Positions 44,857 through 56,700 of a stretch of DNA of 60,000 nt are shown in pieces. The position numbers and the translations under genes were made by a program. How positions within the stretch are numbered: position 1 is the first letter of the stretch; each line of letters starts with the position of its first letter. The notes under the pieces were generated by a model, which was not told the origin of the DNA, searched no databases, and worked only from the letters and a program-made list of their open reading frames with translations. The DNA comes from Acanthaster planci (lineage: Eukaryota; Echinodermata; Asteroidea; Valvatida; Acanthasteridae): the NCBI RefSeq assembly GCF_001949145.1, contig NW_019091373.1, positions 966,155 to 1,026,154 of the forward strand, in the 5' to 3' direction.

Positions 44857-47800
44857 CTGCCGAGAGAGTTAAAAAAGCAATTGTTACACATTTATTGGTT
44901 AGTATCATTTTGACATCACCATGTTTAAAGTCTGTAAGTTTTCAAGGTTACAATGCTGGTATTTAGGTAACCCAATAAAACCTGGGGCTTAAACATATAT
45001 TCACTTGTGTTCAATTCAATTGTTTTAATTTGTGACTTAAAGACTGATATCAGATTGTTTTTCACAAACTCTGTTCAAAGTGTTTGTAAATGACTTGGTT
45101 GGAAGCTCGTTACAAATAATGAAATCAAAAGGAGCCCTGATTTTGGAACTTACAGCTGGAGGTAATACAGGGGCAGCTGCTCCAACATGGATCGCATCGT
45201 AAGGTGCACCCTCCACATAGCCTTTTCTCCCGTCACCAGCTACAAGTTCAATTTCAAAATACGGGATTATTCCATTCTAAATTTTGCCAGCACTCCTCAT
45301 CTTTTATACAAAAATCCAGCAGGCCTTGCAAGCTCCAGTACAGTTAGCAGGCACAATAGAAAACTTCTCTTAGACATGTTTTGCTTTTCTAAATCCTATG
45401 CAGTCTTTTGTGTTGTAAAATCTAACTCAGGCAGCTGGATGGTCTAGCATGCTCCAAGTGCACTCCTCACATGCTCTATTTGGTCCTTAGTGAGCACCTA
45501 CCGGTACATGTAAATGTGACCTTCCAAGGTCCATTCAGCTGAAGAGTTTTGAGAGGTGAGGATGGCTCTGTTGAAAGCTGAGCTTAGTGTGAGTGGGCCA
45601 CAGGTTGCATTTATACGTGCTACACATTTCAGGTGGGAACTCGGTACATTTAGAAACTGCAATAATTTGTACGCGTCCTTAATTAAACAGCGCATCAGAC
45701 AGTTCTAAAATTGTATCCTCGATGATTACAACAATCATCTAATAAAAGGTTAATGCAGTGAATTTATGGACACTCTTACAGTGCGTCTTTATGCTCTGCA
45801 AGGTATGAACAATGTTGGACATCCTGCTGGGGTTATCAGCGCATTCTTCTAATGTTTCAAATTGTTAAAGCTTTACTGGACAACCAAGGGTGCCCCTACT
45901 GTGATGTCAATCAGGGAAGACACTGCTCAGTTTTCTGTTCATGTTGGGAACCTAAAATTTGCTCACTGAAACCATTTCTGAGAAAAATTTCTTACGTCAG
46001 CTTATACTGCCATGTACTTACTCAGCAATACATCACCAAAGGATAGGAAATTTAGGGCAGCAAAATAACAAAGCTTATGGCAGTTTTGCGTGCACAAATC
46101 GATGCTACACTGAGAGGTTTTCTCTTTGGGACAGCATCACAGTTTTGCTCATGAATATGACAAGTTGCATCAGCAAAAAAACCAAAAGAGGTACTAAAAT
46201 AAGGTCATTTAAACTGGCAAAACAAATATTGAAAATGAGATTAAATTTTGAAACACAGGGGTGCATTTTCACAAGTTGTAGTAAAATACTGCATTGCACA
46301 GACAATTAAAAGCTGATTTTATTGCCTTTTTCAAAATAAGTCTGGCCTTTTCTTTGTCTTATGATCCAGAGTTGAGGTCACGCAGCTGAATGTAAAATTG
46401 AATAATACTATTCCTGACTCCAGCCTCATATGTTAGACCATTTGCTTTTTTCTGTGACTGACAACTGAGTTGAATCAAGCTGGAGGACCTCAACTCAGGG
46501 ACCAAATTCATGGGACTGAAACCTGAAACCCTTGAGGTTTGGAATCCCCCATGTCCCCCGTCCTCAGTGCTTGGGAGTCTCCGTAGAGGAGGATACTTGT
46601 GAACTCACTGACTAGCTTGACTCTGCCTGATTCCAGCAAGTACCCATGATCCTTCTGCACATTGCTTATCGACCAATCCACTAACTCCTTAATGTGGTCA
46701 ATGCCCACAACATGTCCAGTCTCACCAACCTGCAACAGGGAGAGATGTTTTACAGTCAAATACGTTGGAATCAAAACTTTTATCTAAAAACTTCTTCAAT
46801 ACTGCATCGGGGCTTAATGTCCTAACATAAAAACCACCAAAAAAATGTGACTGGGCCACAACAGTTATTAGATTTTTGGTGAATCAGTCCTTTAGTCCCT
46901 CAACTGCCAAAACTTACCCCTCACCCAACTACTTGATGTTCCCAACTGCTATTCCACACAGTGTAGCATGAGTTTATGCACTGGAGTATATAGCCCAAAA
47001 CTAGCCACAAAACAGCACAATAATTCATGATTACACTAGTCACAAAACAGCATGCGATCAATATTTGGCCAAGCAATGTTTTTCAAAAAAAAAAATTCAC
47101 CGGTTTCAAAATATTAAATAAGACATGTAATGCCATACAGCGAATAGAAACACTGGCAATAAAAACAGACACACTGGCAGGATACAGGGGGCCAACGGAC
47201 CATGTCTCCCCCGGAATTGTTTGGGGTTTTTTGGACAAATTGTGAAATGTGATTCTTTTTTAAACATTTCACTTTCCTTCTGTCCAAATGTGAGTAAAAA
47301 GCACCTTAATTTAGCCACACCCATCAGAACGCCATAAAAGGTCACATATAGAAATTTCCAATCCCCCCCAAAAAATTTTGGCCCCTTCTTAAAATCTGCT
47401 TTTGGATCTTGCCCTGAACAGAAATAAAAGTGCATACAAGTATCATACTCTATAGATTCTGCTTCATTCCAAGATTCCTTGCAAACTTTTCAGTAAATAA
47501 AGGCACTGCTGAAAATGTGCACATTTGCTATCCGGCTGGAAGAGGATCCTTGTAAAAAAAAGCCCAGAGGTATCCCACGAAAAAAGGAACTAGACTCACC
47601 ATGATCCCCATACATGCCGTGAGGTATCCACTACCTGAGCCCACATCTAAAGCAGACTTTCCTTCCGAGAGATGGTCCTTCAAGAGCTCGAGAGCATGGG
47701 CATGCTGGTTGGAAAAGGAGACGAAAACCAAGATGGGCAACTTCAAATACTTCACAATCAGTGACAATAGAATATGAAGAGACCAGATGGCTAAGGAGAG

Positions 47801-50800
47801 ACTGTGGACTGAGGAGAAGGTCACGAAACGTGCAACTGGGGGGTTGTACCAATGGTGCAAATTTTTAGGGCTTAACAGTCAGAATCGTGCACAAGTGTTT
47901 TTTTCCACTCTTTGCAAAGGTCAAAAGTTAGGCTCAGAGCCTTTTTCCCGACCTGAGAAAATCTCTATTTACAAATTTCCGAAGTTATGATTATTGTAGG
48001 TAACTCCTTCTCATTGAACTTCTGCAGTCAAACTAAAGGGCTGCACAGGACGAAAAAAGGCCACACTCACCATGTGAGGTGCACTTATAGTAACAGCATA
48101 ACCTGCAGAGAAAAGAAAAGCTAACTCAAACACTGCTATTTTCCCCAGATTTCTTGCACAAAACTAATATCTGAATAAGCAAATGTTTCTACACAAGAAT
48201 GTGAATATATGTGGAATATACATCAAATCAAACTGAACTGTAAAATGTCCTTTTCGAGCATGATCAGTGGCCATTTTGGTCCCAGCGTTTTGCACTTCAT
48301 GTAACTGGCACAGATTCTAGGTAAGTAAGAGTTTCTGTCATTGTTACTCAAGCAATCAAGAGGCTTACTTTATGTTCACACTCACCTATTCCTTGGGGTG
48401 AGTCTGCATAAGGATCAGTCTTGCTCTTGCTGTAACTTTTCCTGTCCACCTGTTTCATGGCATTGTGGACACTCTCAGATTTGATTATGCCATGTTCTGT
48501 GGCGAGAGAAAAAATCAGTTCAGTTCCAAATTTCTGGCAAAGATACAGCAAAGTAAAAAGGAAAAGATGAAAGCAAAAGAAGGACCCAATCCAAGTTAGA
48601 AAATCGTAAGAGGTCTTAGTAGATATTTCAGGGTAATAAATCTATCCTTAAGTTAATAGCAGTGTACTGGGGGCAGTCTAGTCTTGGGAAGTATCGCTTT
48701 TGCGGATCTGTTTTGGTCTTCATAGTTTCAGGCTTTGGTTTCATCTTAGTCTCATAATTTTCCCGGTCTCAAAACCATGACCAGACTTCTTCTTGACCTC
48801 AAGTACCAGTTTTGGTACGAGGTCTTGGTCCATTGGGCTTAGACCAGTCCAAACAAAGAGGCAGGTTTTAGCCCAATAACTTGGGCCCAAATACTGATCT
48901 CCCTCAATATCCTAGGCATTTTTCTACAGCAGACGATGGAGTCCAGTGCTCAAAGACAAGATTAAAACTGTCTCAACAATGTACAGAAGTACATCACCAT
49001 ATCTGACATTAAATAAAAACAAGGACACCTCCCCTGCAAACCTGCATCTAATGCTGCAACAACGCATGTATATGCTGACTGCGAACTGACAAACTAAAAA
49101 TAAACACAATGACAGCACTGCAAACATGTGCAAGTATGTGGTTGGTGTGTGTCACTCCAGTAAAATGCAGTAAAATGTGACTTAGAAATCTGGGCAATTA
49201 AATAGGAATTGAACAGAACGGATGTTGAGAGGTCACAGGTGTCATTTTTTTATAGGCCTAATAAAATGTTTCTGCAAGAATCAAAGAGATTATGTGCTCT
49301 AGCTCTACTAAGTGGAGCGTTAATATTCCTCTTTTTCGAATTTTGTACTGGATCTGTCATACTAATGCTCCACAACATTACATAGAGTAAAGTGACAACA
49401 GGTCCCAAAAATTCCAAACACTGACCCACAATACCTTTATCGCCACCTACTGGCTTCCTTAAATGCCAAAGTCAAACCGTTGGGGCTTCAATGATATTTT
49501 GGACTTCAAACAGGGGTGTGAGTGGCCACTTAAACTTAAAGCTGAAAACAGCTAGCAAAAAGCTGACATGTAAAAAGTACACAACAGGTGCACAAAAGAA
49601 GCTGAAATTGAGGGTCAACGTCTAAACAAAAAAAGCTGAAATCAACTAAAAAGGTGAATTCAAAATCCAACCATTTTCACTAGACACAGACACCACACTT
49701 AAACGTTTTGATGCCTCCTCCCATTCAAATATGAGTGCTTAGATTTTGCTGGCGCACAAAGTCTATGGAAGAACATGGTTCCTCCAGGATGCTATTCCAA
49801 CCATTATGTATTAATTCTCCATATGGACAATGCATTCGACATTAATTTAGTGAATGTTAAAGAGTTTTCTATAATAACTACATGTCATTTGTGGAACTCA
49901 TCTCACGACCATTTTTTAAAGAGGCTTGTTACACACTGGAGCACGGACAGCAAAGTGGAGATGGGACGAAGTGGGGATGGGGCGAAGTGGTTAGGGGGGA
50001 CGTGGAAATGGGGCAAAGTGACTGTAAAGCACTATAAGGGATGTTGGATAACTCGACCGTTTGCCAACTCAACTTCAGATAACTCAACCGTTGAGACAAC
50101 TCGACCGTTGAGACACCTTGACCATTTGCCAAGTCGTCCGTTAGGACAACTCGACTTTGACAGAGAGACAACTCGATCAGTGAGATCTCTACACATTTCG
50201 CAGTCACTTTCCCGGTTCCAGATCACATAAATTATTCAGTTAGACAGCAGCTTCAACAAATCCCCAAATTCCACTGAAATGTGGCCACCATCCACCTTGT
50301 GTGCTAGAGATGCCTACCAAATGAATTTCAAACTTTTACTATTTAAATATTTCTTAATTTAGAGAAAATTAGTCCATAAATAAGAATTTAATGAATTTTT
50401 TTTTATAAAAGTGGATCTTGCTTAAATTTCGACTCAACTTTTTCAGCTGCACAGCGCGAGTCATCAACGATACTACCTCGTGCCGCACAGTTGACGAACC
50501 CATTAGGTTACGTACATTTCTGCAACGTCCGTATAGTAAGATGAGTTTGCAAAGTATATTGCGTGCATGCACTTAATGTGTGATCAAAAACTCGGAAACA
50601 ACATGCGTTCAGTTTTCGGCCAGTTTTAATAAAATGCAACTTTGAAAGTCAGTTTGATTAAAGAGACACTAGATTCAAAAGTTTATGCAAAAGAATTTGG
50701 GATCAATCTTAATGAGTGACATATTGCCCAGTAACTATTCATAATATTTTTTCCGCTACCGTGCTTATAAAGAACTAGGTATATGTGACTGGGTCAGCGC

Positions 50801-51947
50801 GGTTTCAAGATAGATTGATTGCACAAAGATTGACTTACTACAGCCACCAATTTTCTAATACCTCATAAATTAGGCTTGTTTATCTATGACGTGCAATTCC
50901 ATCCCATTATTAAGGCACAGAATTTCACACAGTGGCCCTAGCAGACGACTGGGCTAAGTGAACAGTGTCCCAAAGGATGACTTGTCTCTCCCTTTTTCAC
51001 ATGGACAGTCGAGTTGTCTCAACGGTTGAGTTGTCTCAATGGACAAGTTGTCCGAAGTCGAGTTGGCAAACAGTCGAGTTGTCTGGATCCCACTATAAGT
51101 ATGACCAATCCAGTACAAAATTCGAAAAAGAGGAACAGGCCTACCGCTCCACTCTGACTAGAGCTAGTGCTAGCTCTACTTAGTTGTTTGCCCATAGAGT
51201 TATTGGACCAGAAAATCTACACACCCGTACTTGAATGGGAAGCGGCAGCGAAAAGTTTAATTGTGTGCGTGTGTCAAGCGAAAACAGTCAGATTTTGATG
51301 GATTTTGACATGTTTGAAATCAGAAATATCATTGAAGTCCAAACCGTTTGACGTTGGCATTTACCAAAGCCAGTAGCTGGTGATAAAGGTATTTTTGGTG
51401 AGTCTTTGGAATTTTTGAGAACCCTTTTCACCTTACTCTACTTACAGGCGAGGAGCGTTAGTATGACAATCCCGTCCAAAATCATAAAAAGAGGAATACT
51501 ATATGCTCCACTCAGTAGAGCTAAGCTAGTGCTCACTTGATATGCTTGGAATCAAGGTACATTTATGCATGAAGCTAAAACCACAGCACTGTGCGACGTG
51601 GTGGCAAAGTACCCCTAGACATATAGAACTATGACAAGACGAACCCCGTAGTCAAGTTCTAGCAATAGGGGACAGAGGCGAAGGGGGTGTGACGGTCGCA
51701 CACGGTGAGAAGTCGGATTGGGAATGCATGTCATTCATGGGATTTGCTTAACGGTACCCCCAAATCTCACACACATAGAATAATCATCGATTCAAGTATT
51801 ATTCCCTTCTTTAAAAATGGAAACAAGAGCCAACTGGAACTGTTGGAATGTTCCACATTCCAGGATGACACACTTGAACAGAATAAACTCACGTTTGAGC
51901 TTGTAAACAAGCTCGTCGTGTGTCGAACCGCTGGATCGCCACGCCAT
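44674..51947 (-). CDS. PCMT1: Protein-L-isoaspartate O-methyltransferase (PCMT1), complete, 7 exons, 230 aa
   Basis: Exons (minus strand) 51893-51947, 48386-48496, 48071-48102, 47600-47704, 46609-46729, 45154-45239 and 44674-44856 join in phase to 693 nt. The enzyme uses S-adenosylmethionine to methylate isoaspartyl residues in aged proteins and so starts their repair; it is cytosolic. Seen in the product: N-terminal [18 protein letters not shown] at about 36-40, the substrate-site block TISAPHMHA at 60-68, the SAM-binding [12 protein letters not shown] at 85-96, [12 protein letters not shown] at 110-121, GDGRKGY at 143-149, [11 protein letters not shown] at 155-165, and the end QQWPGRWY. Vertebrate PCMT1 has about 227 residues and nearly the same motif order. 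All splice sites are GT-AG. Confidence 0.95.
45154..45239 (-). CDS. PCMT1: PCMT1 exon 6
   Basis: Acceptor gaacttgtag, donor gtaagt, 86 nt, phase 1 to 0. It encodes [20 protein letters not shown]. Confidence 0.93.
46609..46729 (-). CDS. PCMT1: PCMT1 exon 5
   Basis: Acceptor cctgttgcag, donor gtgagt, 121 nt, phase 0 to 1. It encodes [20 protein letters not shown], where the acidic Asp of the SAM ribose site lies, and SGRVKLV. Confidence 0.93.
47600..47704 (-). CDS. PCMT1: PCMT1 exon 4: SAM-binding motif I
   Basis: Acceptor ttccaaccag, donor gtgagt, 105 nt, phase 0-0. It contains [14 protein letters not shown], motif I of class I methyltransferases. Confidence 0.94.
48071..48102 (-). CDS. PCMT1: PCMT1 exon 3 (32 nt)
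   Basis: Very short exon, acceptor ctctgcag, donor gtgagt, phase 1 to 0. It encodes [11 protein letters not shown], the conserved substrate-site motif. Confidence 0.92.
48386..48496 (-). CDS. PCMT1: PCMT1 exon 2
   Basis: Acceptor tcgccacag, donor gtgagt, 111 nt, phase 1-1. It encodes [16 protein letters not shown] and PYADSPQGI. Confidence 0.93.
49294..51534. mobile_element. Outer inverted-repeat element in PCMT1 intron 1 (approximate ends)
   Basis: The left arm (about 49294-49760) matches the right arm (about 51185-51534) inverted: agctctact-agtggagc, attcctcttttt, gtcatactaa-gctcc, cttcaatgatat-tt and cccattcaa-ta-g are paired. The left arm has an extra A-rich stretch (49515-49640). A further partial copy of the end lies at 51105-51182. 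No coding frame is recognised. The exact termini and target duplication are not clear. Confidence 0.65.
50039..51091. mobile_element. Inner hAT-like element with internal CGAC subrepeats
   Basis: It is flanked by the perfect 8-bp duplication ACTATAAG (50031-50038 and 51092-51099). The ends are inverted, with ggat-ttggataactcgac at the left and gtcgagttgtctggatccc at the right. Inside each arm short direct subrepeats (caactcgaccgttgaga and variants, about 18 bp) occur, left arm 50046-50185 and right arm 51005-51080. An 8-bp duplication points to the hAT superfamily. No transposase is present, so it is non-autonomous. Confidence 0.75.
51893..51947 (-). CDS. PCMT1: PCMT1 exon 1 (coding part)
   Basis: ATG 51945-51947, codons for [18 protein letters not shown], donor gtgagt, phase 1 end. 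It matches the conserved vertebrate start MAW(K/R)SxG. Confidence 0.92.
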
Positions 51948-52936
51948 TGCTGACCGTGAAAATGGCGCCCCCATCGAATATAACACAGTAAAGGTCACCG
52001 CGGCCAAATAGAATCGTCCATGTGCGGGGGTGGTAACTTTGTTCAACATCCTATTTGGTGCGGAAAAATCCTTACAAATAGTCAGTTAGGTTAAAATACA
52101 CTCGTAAACATTATTAACACAATTTAAAAGTTAAAATATACAATTAAAGCTAGATGGTGGCAAACATTTGAAGTCTATTTCAAAAAGTATTACAGTTCTC
52201 CCCTATCTGAAAAATAGTATAGCTTGGGTCGCGCGGAAATCTAGGTAGGAAGGTGTGGAAGAGAGTCAGAAATACCAGTTACGAGCTGTAACTTGTCGAG
52301 TTTTACCGGAATCTCGAATATTAAATGATGCTAAATATACCTACTTCAGCAGTAATTTCGTCCATATTAAGAAATCGAGATAATACCACAAAAGTTTACC
52401 TGGGGTTTATAAAACATCAAACTATTCTTTCGTCCGTGGTAAGTTGGCGTCTAATTTGCAAGGCTTGCCCTGGCTCTTCTAAAACTGACAGGGGTGTTTA
52501 CTTCAATTGGGAAAATGCTTTGGTTTCGTGTAACTACATGCTCTTCGAAAAATTATCAATTTTTCTATTAAAACATATTATTACATAGACGTTTAATGCT
52601 GTTACAACAAACTTATTGGTATGTGTTAAAATATTGTAGGGTAAACAAATGGAAAACTCGTACCAACCCCCTCCAACATGTGGTAGCACGAGGCAGACGA
52701 TACAACATAACTCTGGACTTTAACCTGTCCAAAAATAGACACCCTAGCCTGGCGCGTGCCCGCGGCCGCCCCTGCGCCTCCAAATCAGTATGGTGGCGCT
52801 GTGCACGACTCTTGCAAAACAGCGGGCCTAGTGCTCCTGTCGTCGATGTACAATGTACGTCCAAGCTAGGCAAGCTGCCTACCACTGTACCACCAGTTTG
52901 CGACATTGGATACGGGATAGGACCAGCCTCACGTTT
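51948..52936. promoter_or_regulatory. Divergent intergenic region between PCMT1 and the next gene
   Basis: The 1-kb gap lies between two start regions facing away from each other. CpG-rich patches occur next to PCMT1 (51905-52030) and near 52730-52850 (cgcgtgcccgcggccgcccc). No TATA box stands out. It may hold both promoters. Confidence 0.4.
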
Positions 52937-53056
52937 ATGAAATATCTGCAGAACGCATCACAAAACAGTGGAAGCTCAGAAGTCATGGCTAAGCAGTTCT
53001 CATCTGCTCTGTCTTCAGCGGCCAGTGCTTCACCGGAATCTTCATGGAAAGCAAAG
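52937..53056 (+). CDS. Probable first coding exon of an unidentified gene
   Basis: The frame from ATG 52937 runs to a good donor (GCAAAG|gtatgt), phase 0. It reads MKYLQNASQN and then, from an inner ATG at 52985 with the context gtcATGG, MAKQFSSALSSAASASPESS. It is Ser/Ala-rich and not recognised. An upstream in-frame ATG at 52853 also exists. The CpG-rich upstream patch and the head-to-head position with PCMT1 support a real gene start. Confidence 0.5.
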
Positions 53057-53731
53057 GTATGTAGGCTTAAACATTAATTATGCCAAGACTAGAGGCTAGG
53101 TACATCTCATGCTCACTGCCTCTCAGGCTGTTGAGTATTGCCTTGTTTTGGAGAAATCATACTGCCGACATGATGGAGAAACAGATCCCGCTTCACGGGT
53201 CTTTTCATTCATTGATTAGTAATGGTTTCGTTTATGTATGCATGCATGTTACATTGGTAAGCGTAACCGTGCCTATTTTGAATTTATGAAATAATCTAAA
53301 ATTTAAGCATCCAATTAAATTATTCAGCCATGGCCATCATGGCCGTAGCACTCAGGATGTACAATTAATTAGCCCAGGTTGGATGTTGTCTTCTTTTACA
53401 CTACGACATTGCGATGTAGACGACGTCCACTGGTCTAATGTACAATGTACTGTGGACTTGTAGTGTATCAAGCCCATTCTCAGATTTTCCAAAATGCAAG
53501 TAGGAAATGCTAGTTTATTACCCATGATATTTAGGTGCTGATCAAAAAAAAAAAAAAAAATCATTTAGGCCTACCCATTGGCCATTCGATTAGCATAACA
53601 TTTTTTTTTAGCTTCCCAACCCAAGGCTGACTCTGAATATGACATGTACAAAAGTTAAGGATAGTGCTATGATCTATCACTAATTTTGAATGTTTGCATA
53701 GGTTGTATCATTTATTTATTGCACTTTGCAG

Positions 53732-53777
53732 TCCATAGCATTTGCAGGTAGTGCAGCGCACACATTGACAAATCCTG
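53732..53777 (+). CDS. Possible second exon of the same unidentified gene
   Basis: It is bounded by gcactttgcag and gtaaca. A phase-0 start fits the preceding exon and gives SIAFAGSAAHTLTNP, phase 1 end. No convincing third exon was found. Confidence 0.35.
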
Positions 53778-56700
53778 GTAACAATTATAAATCACATACT
53801 GGTATCGTACGCAGAGAATTATTTTTTGTCTTTGTTTCTATTTTCCTGAGGGTCTTCACCTTAGCCTACCTTTTTTCTGTCATTGTGTTCCCTCTTATTT
53901 TGTTTTCTAATTATTATTATTATTATTGGTTTATTTCCATCTGGTTTCGTAGCCAACAGGCTAAATTGTATGGTGGATACATATAATATTAGATTAACAT
54001 TAACCCTAACAGTCCTCAGTCCTTCACCTGTTGGAGGAATGAGGACTTTTAGGGTTAAACAAACACATATTTTAAATGCATTTAAGGAAAAGACAAATCA
54101 AAGACAAAGACAAACGGGATAGAAATTTAAATTTTAAAATTTCACACCATCCATTTGCCAAACCCTACACTTCATGAAAATCATAAAAGACAAATATTAG
54201 TTACTAGATGCAAGTAAATTGCTCGTTGAGTTGCAATTGGACCTGGTGATCATATTTAAAAGCACACACAATATTTATATGAAAATTATATGGGTTTTTT
54301 ATGATAAAAAGCCATTGAGCATTCATAGAAAGCTGTTAAAACACTTAAAACTATAACTTGGATAAAATGACTTAGAAACAAAATTCAAAGTCTCATTCAG
54401 CACTGGGACTTTTTCATAAGGTGGAGGGACAAGGGCATATACCGCTGTCTTCATTGTTTGGAAAGCGCATCTCTAATAAACCATAATTGAGAGATATTGA
54501 GAACATGTAGATTCCCTTATATGTACGTCTCTATTGAAAATTTTCTTTTCAAAGAAGATTGTGTCTTTGTATATGTAACAGTGTCTTTACTGCTGGAGAC
54601 CCAAGTGTTGTCCCTCAGATGGGCTTCACAATTTTAGACCGTTGGAATTTTCCATTTCGTTGTAATTACCTCCTCTTGCAACGAAGGTTGTGGGTGGAAT
54701 CAGGCATTAATTGCCAGCAGGTGTCAATTTTCACAATGGCCGTTTAGAGACTGCATGATTTGCCAATCCCTTATTGTGCAGATGGATTTTTGGGGCTATG
54801 AAAAGGAAAACGGCCTCAACGAGGTTTCAGAGTTGGCATGCATCAGAGCTATGGAATGCACATTCAGAAATCTACAGTTTATCGTTTGTGCCTGTCACTG
54901 TATTGTTGGCTTCTGTCAAAGAAAAACTTCTGAAAAAGGTGCCTTGTGAGTGTGCCATTTGACTTAAGATTGTACATGCTTGTAGATATTTTTTGCTCAG
55001 CAGCAAGATCATTTTCCTTAGTGTGGACTTATTTGGAGCCAACAGTTACGAGATGGCAGTTTTTTATTTTGTTGTTTTTTTATGATACTTTTCTCCAGAT
55101 TGGATCACTTTAGTTACACATGAACAATGGCATGTACCGGTATTCATACATGTAACAAGCAGCTTACATGTACGTCACATGTTGTAAATATGTGGTGGCT
55201 GTCACATGGGTCTATAGTATGAAAAAGCCCTCATTTTATCTTTTCCCTTACCTCATTCTAAAACTTCCATTCCAATTCAACTTTCAAGTGCACACTTACA
55301 TGTAGTTATTTGCAAAAAAGAGCGCATATTTCAAAGTTTTCAATATGTCTTTCTGTGATATTAGACAATGACTGAGACAAGAAGGGCCTACATGTTTCGT
55401 TTCTCAATCCTCCATGGCATCCACTGAAAAAGCAGGTCGTAACGTATCAGCAACACACAACGTGAATGCTTCATTTAATTTCAACATGTAAAAAAATTTA
55501 TAAGCCAGGAAGGCATTTTAAAGAACACAAGTGAATGTTATCATTCATCCATCAACCAAACTGAAAACTACTGTACAGGTACAAATTATGGCAAAACCAA
55601 AAGCTTCACGGCTCTGCATGTTTGTTAACGTTGGCCATGTAACTGTGGCTAACACTGCCAATTACATGTAGGCCTAACTGTAGAGATCTCCAATGAGCTT
55701 GTCACTCTTCTCAGAGTTTTCCTGGATTTTCCCAAACCCTTAAGGACATGGACTCACTCTTTGGACATGATAGACTACTGTGAGGGGTAATTATCCATTT
55801 ATTCCGAGAGATTGACCACAGCCAAGCCCATATAACCCTCCTGTGCTGGCATTATGTAACCCTGTGTAACTGTCCCAGGAAAGATAACACTACTAGCACA
55901 TGTGTACCAGTATATGGACAACCAGCTGCCACTTTGTTTTGATGACTATTTGCCTGATGTGCTTACTGTGCCCTGATATCCACACACAAGATCAGACAGT
56001 AGAATGGGAGACAAGCTAGTAATGTGCTATGCCTGTAGTGTATTGTGTTTTGTGATCGTGTTTGTAGGTAAAGTGACACACAAAAGATCAATAATGAGGG
56101 ATCAGCATGTTTATCTGGGTTCTGAAAGTAATCTCCTTGAATAGTGGAGATCAGGCCCCCCCCCAGACGAGGGAAAGGGGAAAGACCTCCTTTTTGGATT
56201 ATAGGAAATAAAAACCTTACCAAGATTCAGGAAATTGTTCAATTTCAAAGTGTGGTTTAGAAAACCTTGTTATCACCTGTGCAGGGATTGGTAATAACAG
56301 TATTTTTGTAGGGCCGTATTAAACAAATTGAAATCTAGACTAGTATAAAATAATCTGGACTACATGTTGTTCACTGTTATCTGTTTGTTTTTATTTTCAC
56401 AAACTGACACTTTGATGTTGACAGATACAACCCTGAATATTTACTCTTCAAAGGTACTAAGGGGGGTCAAATTACATGTACATGTACCTCCAAAACTATG
56501 CAATTTTCACCATGTGTATATTTTGGTAAAGATGTCAGGTCAGGTAGAAATAAATACAGATCAACATTGTGGAGTCTGAAAAGGATGGGTTGCTTTTACA
56601 CTGTGTTTTGCACTTTAATGCCAGCAGTAACTCTGTGAATTTCTCCGTTTTTCCTTCCTCCATGGTTGCTCCCTCTGGCTACATGTGTAGAAGAGTATGT

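Noticed and set aside
47106-47435. 109-codon minus-strand frame in PCMT1 intron 4
   Set aside because: It lies between two in-phase PCMT1 exons (4 and 5) and resembles a degenerate repeat; no domain is seen.
50046-51080. CRISPR-like spaced repeats (caactcgaccgttgaga)
   Set aside because: This is an animal intron. The units are degenerate, in opposite orientation at the two ends, and explained as arms of an inverted-repeat transposon with an 8-bp target duplication.
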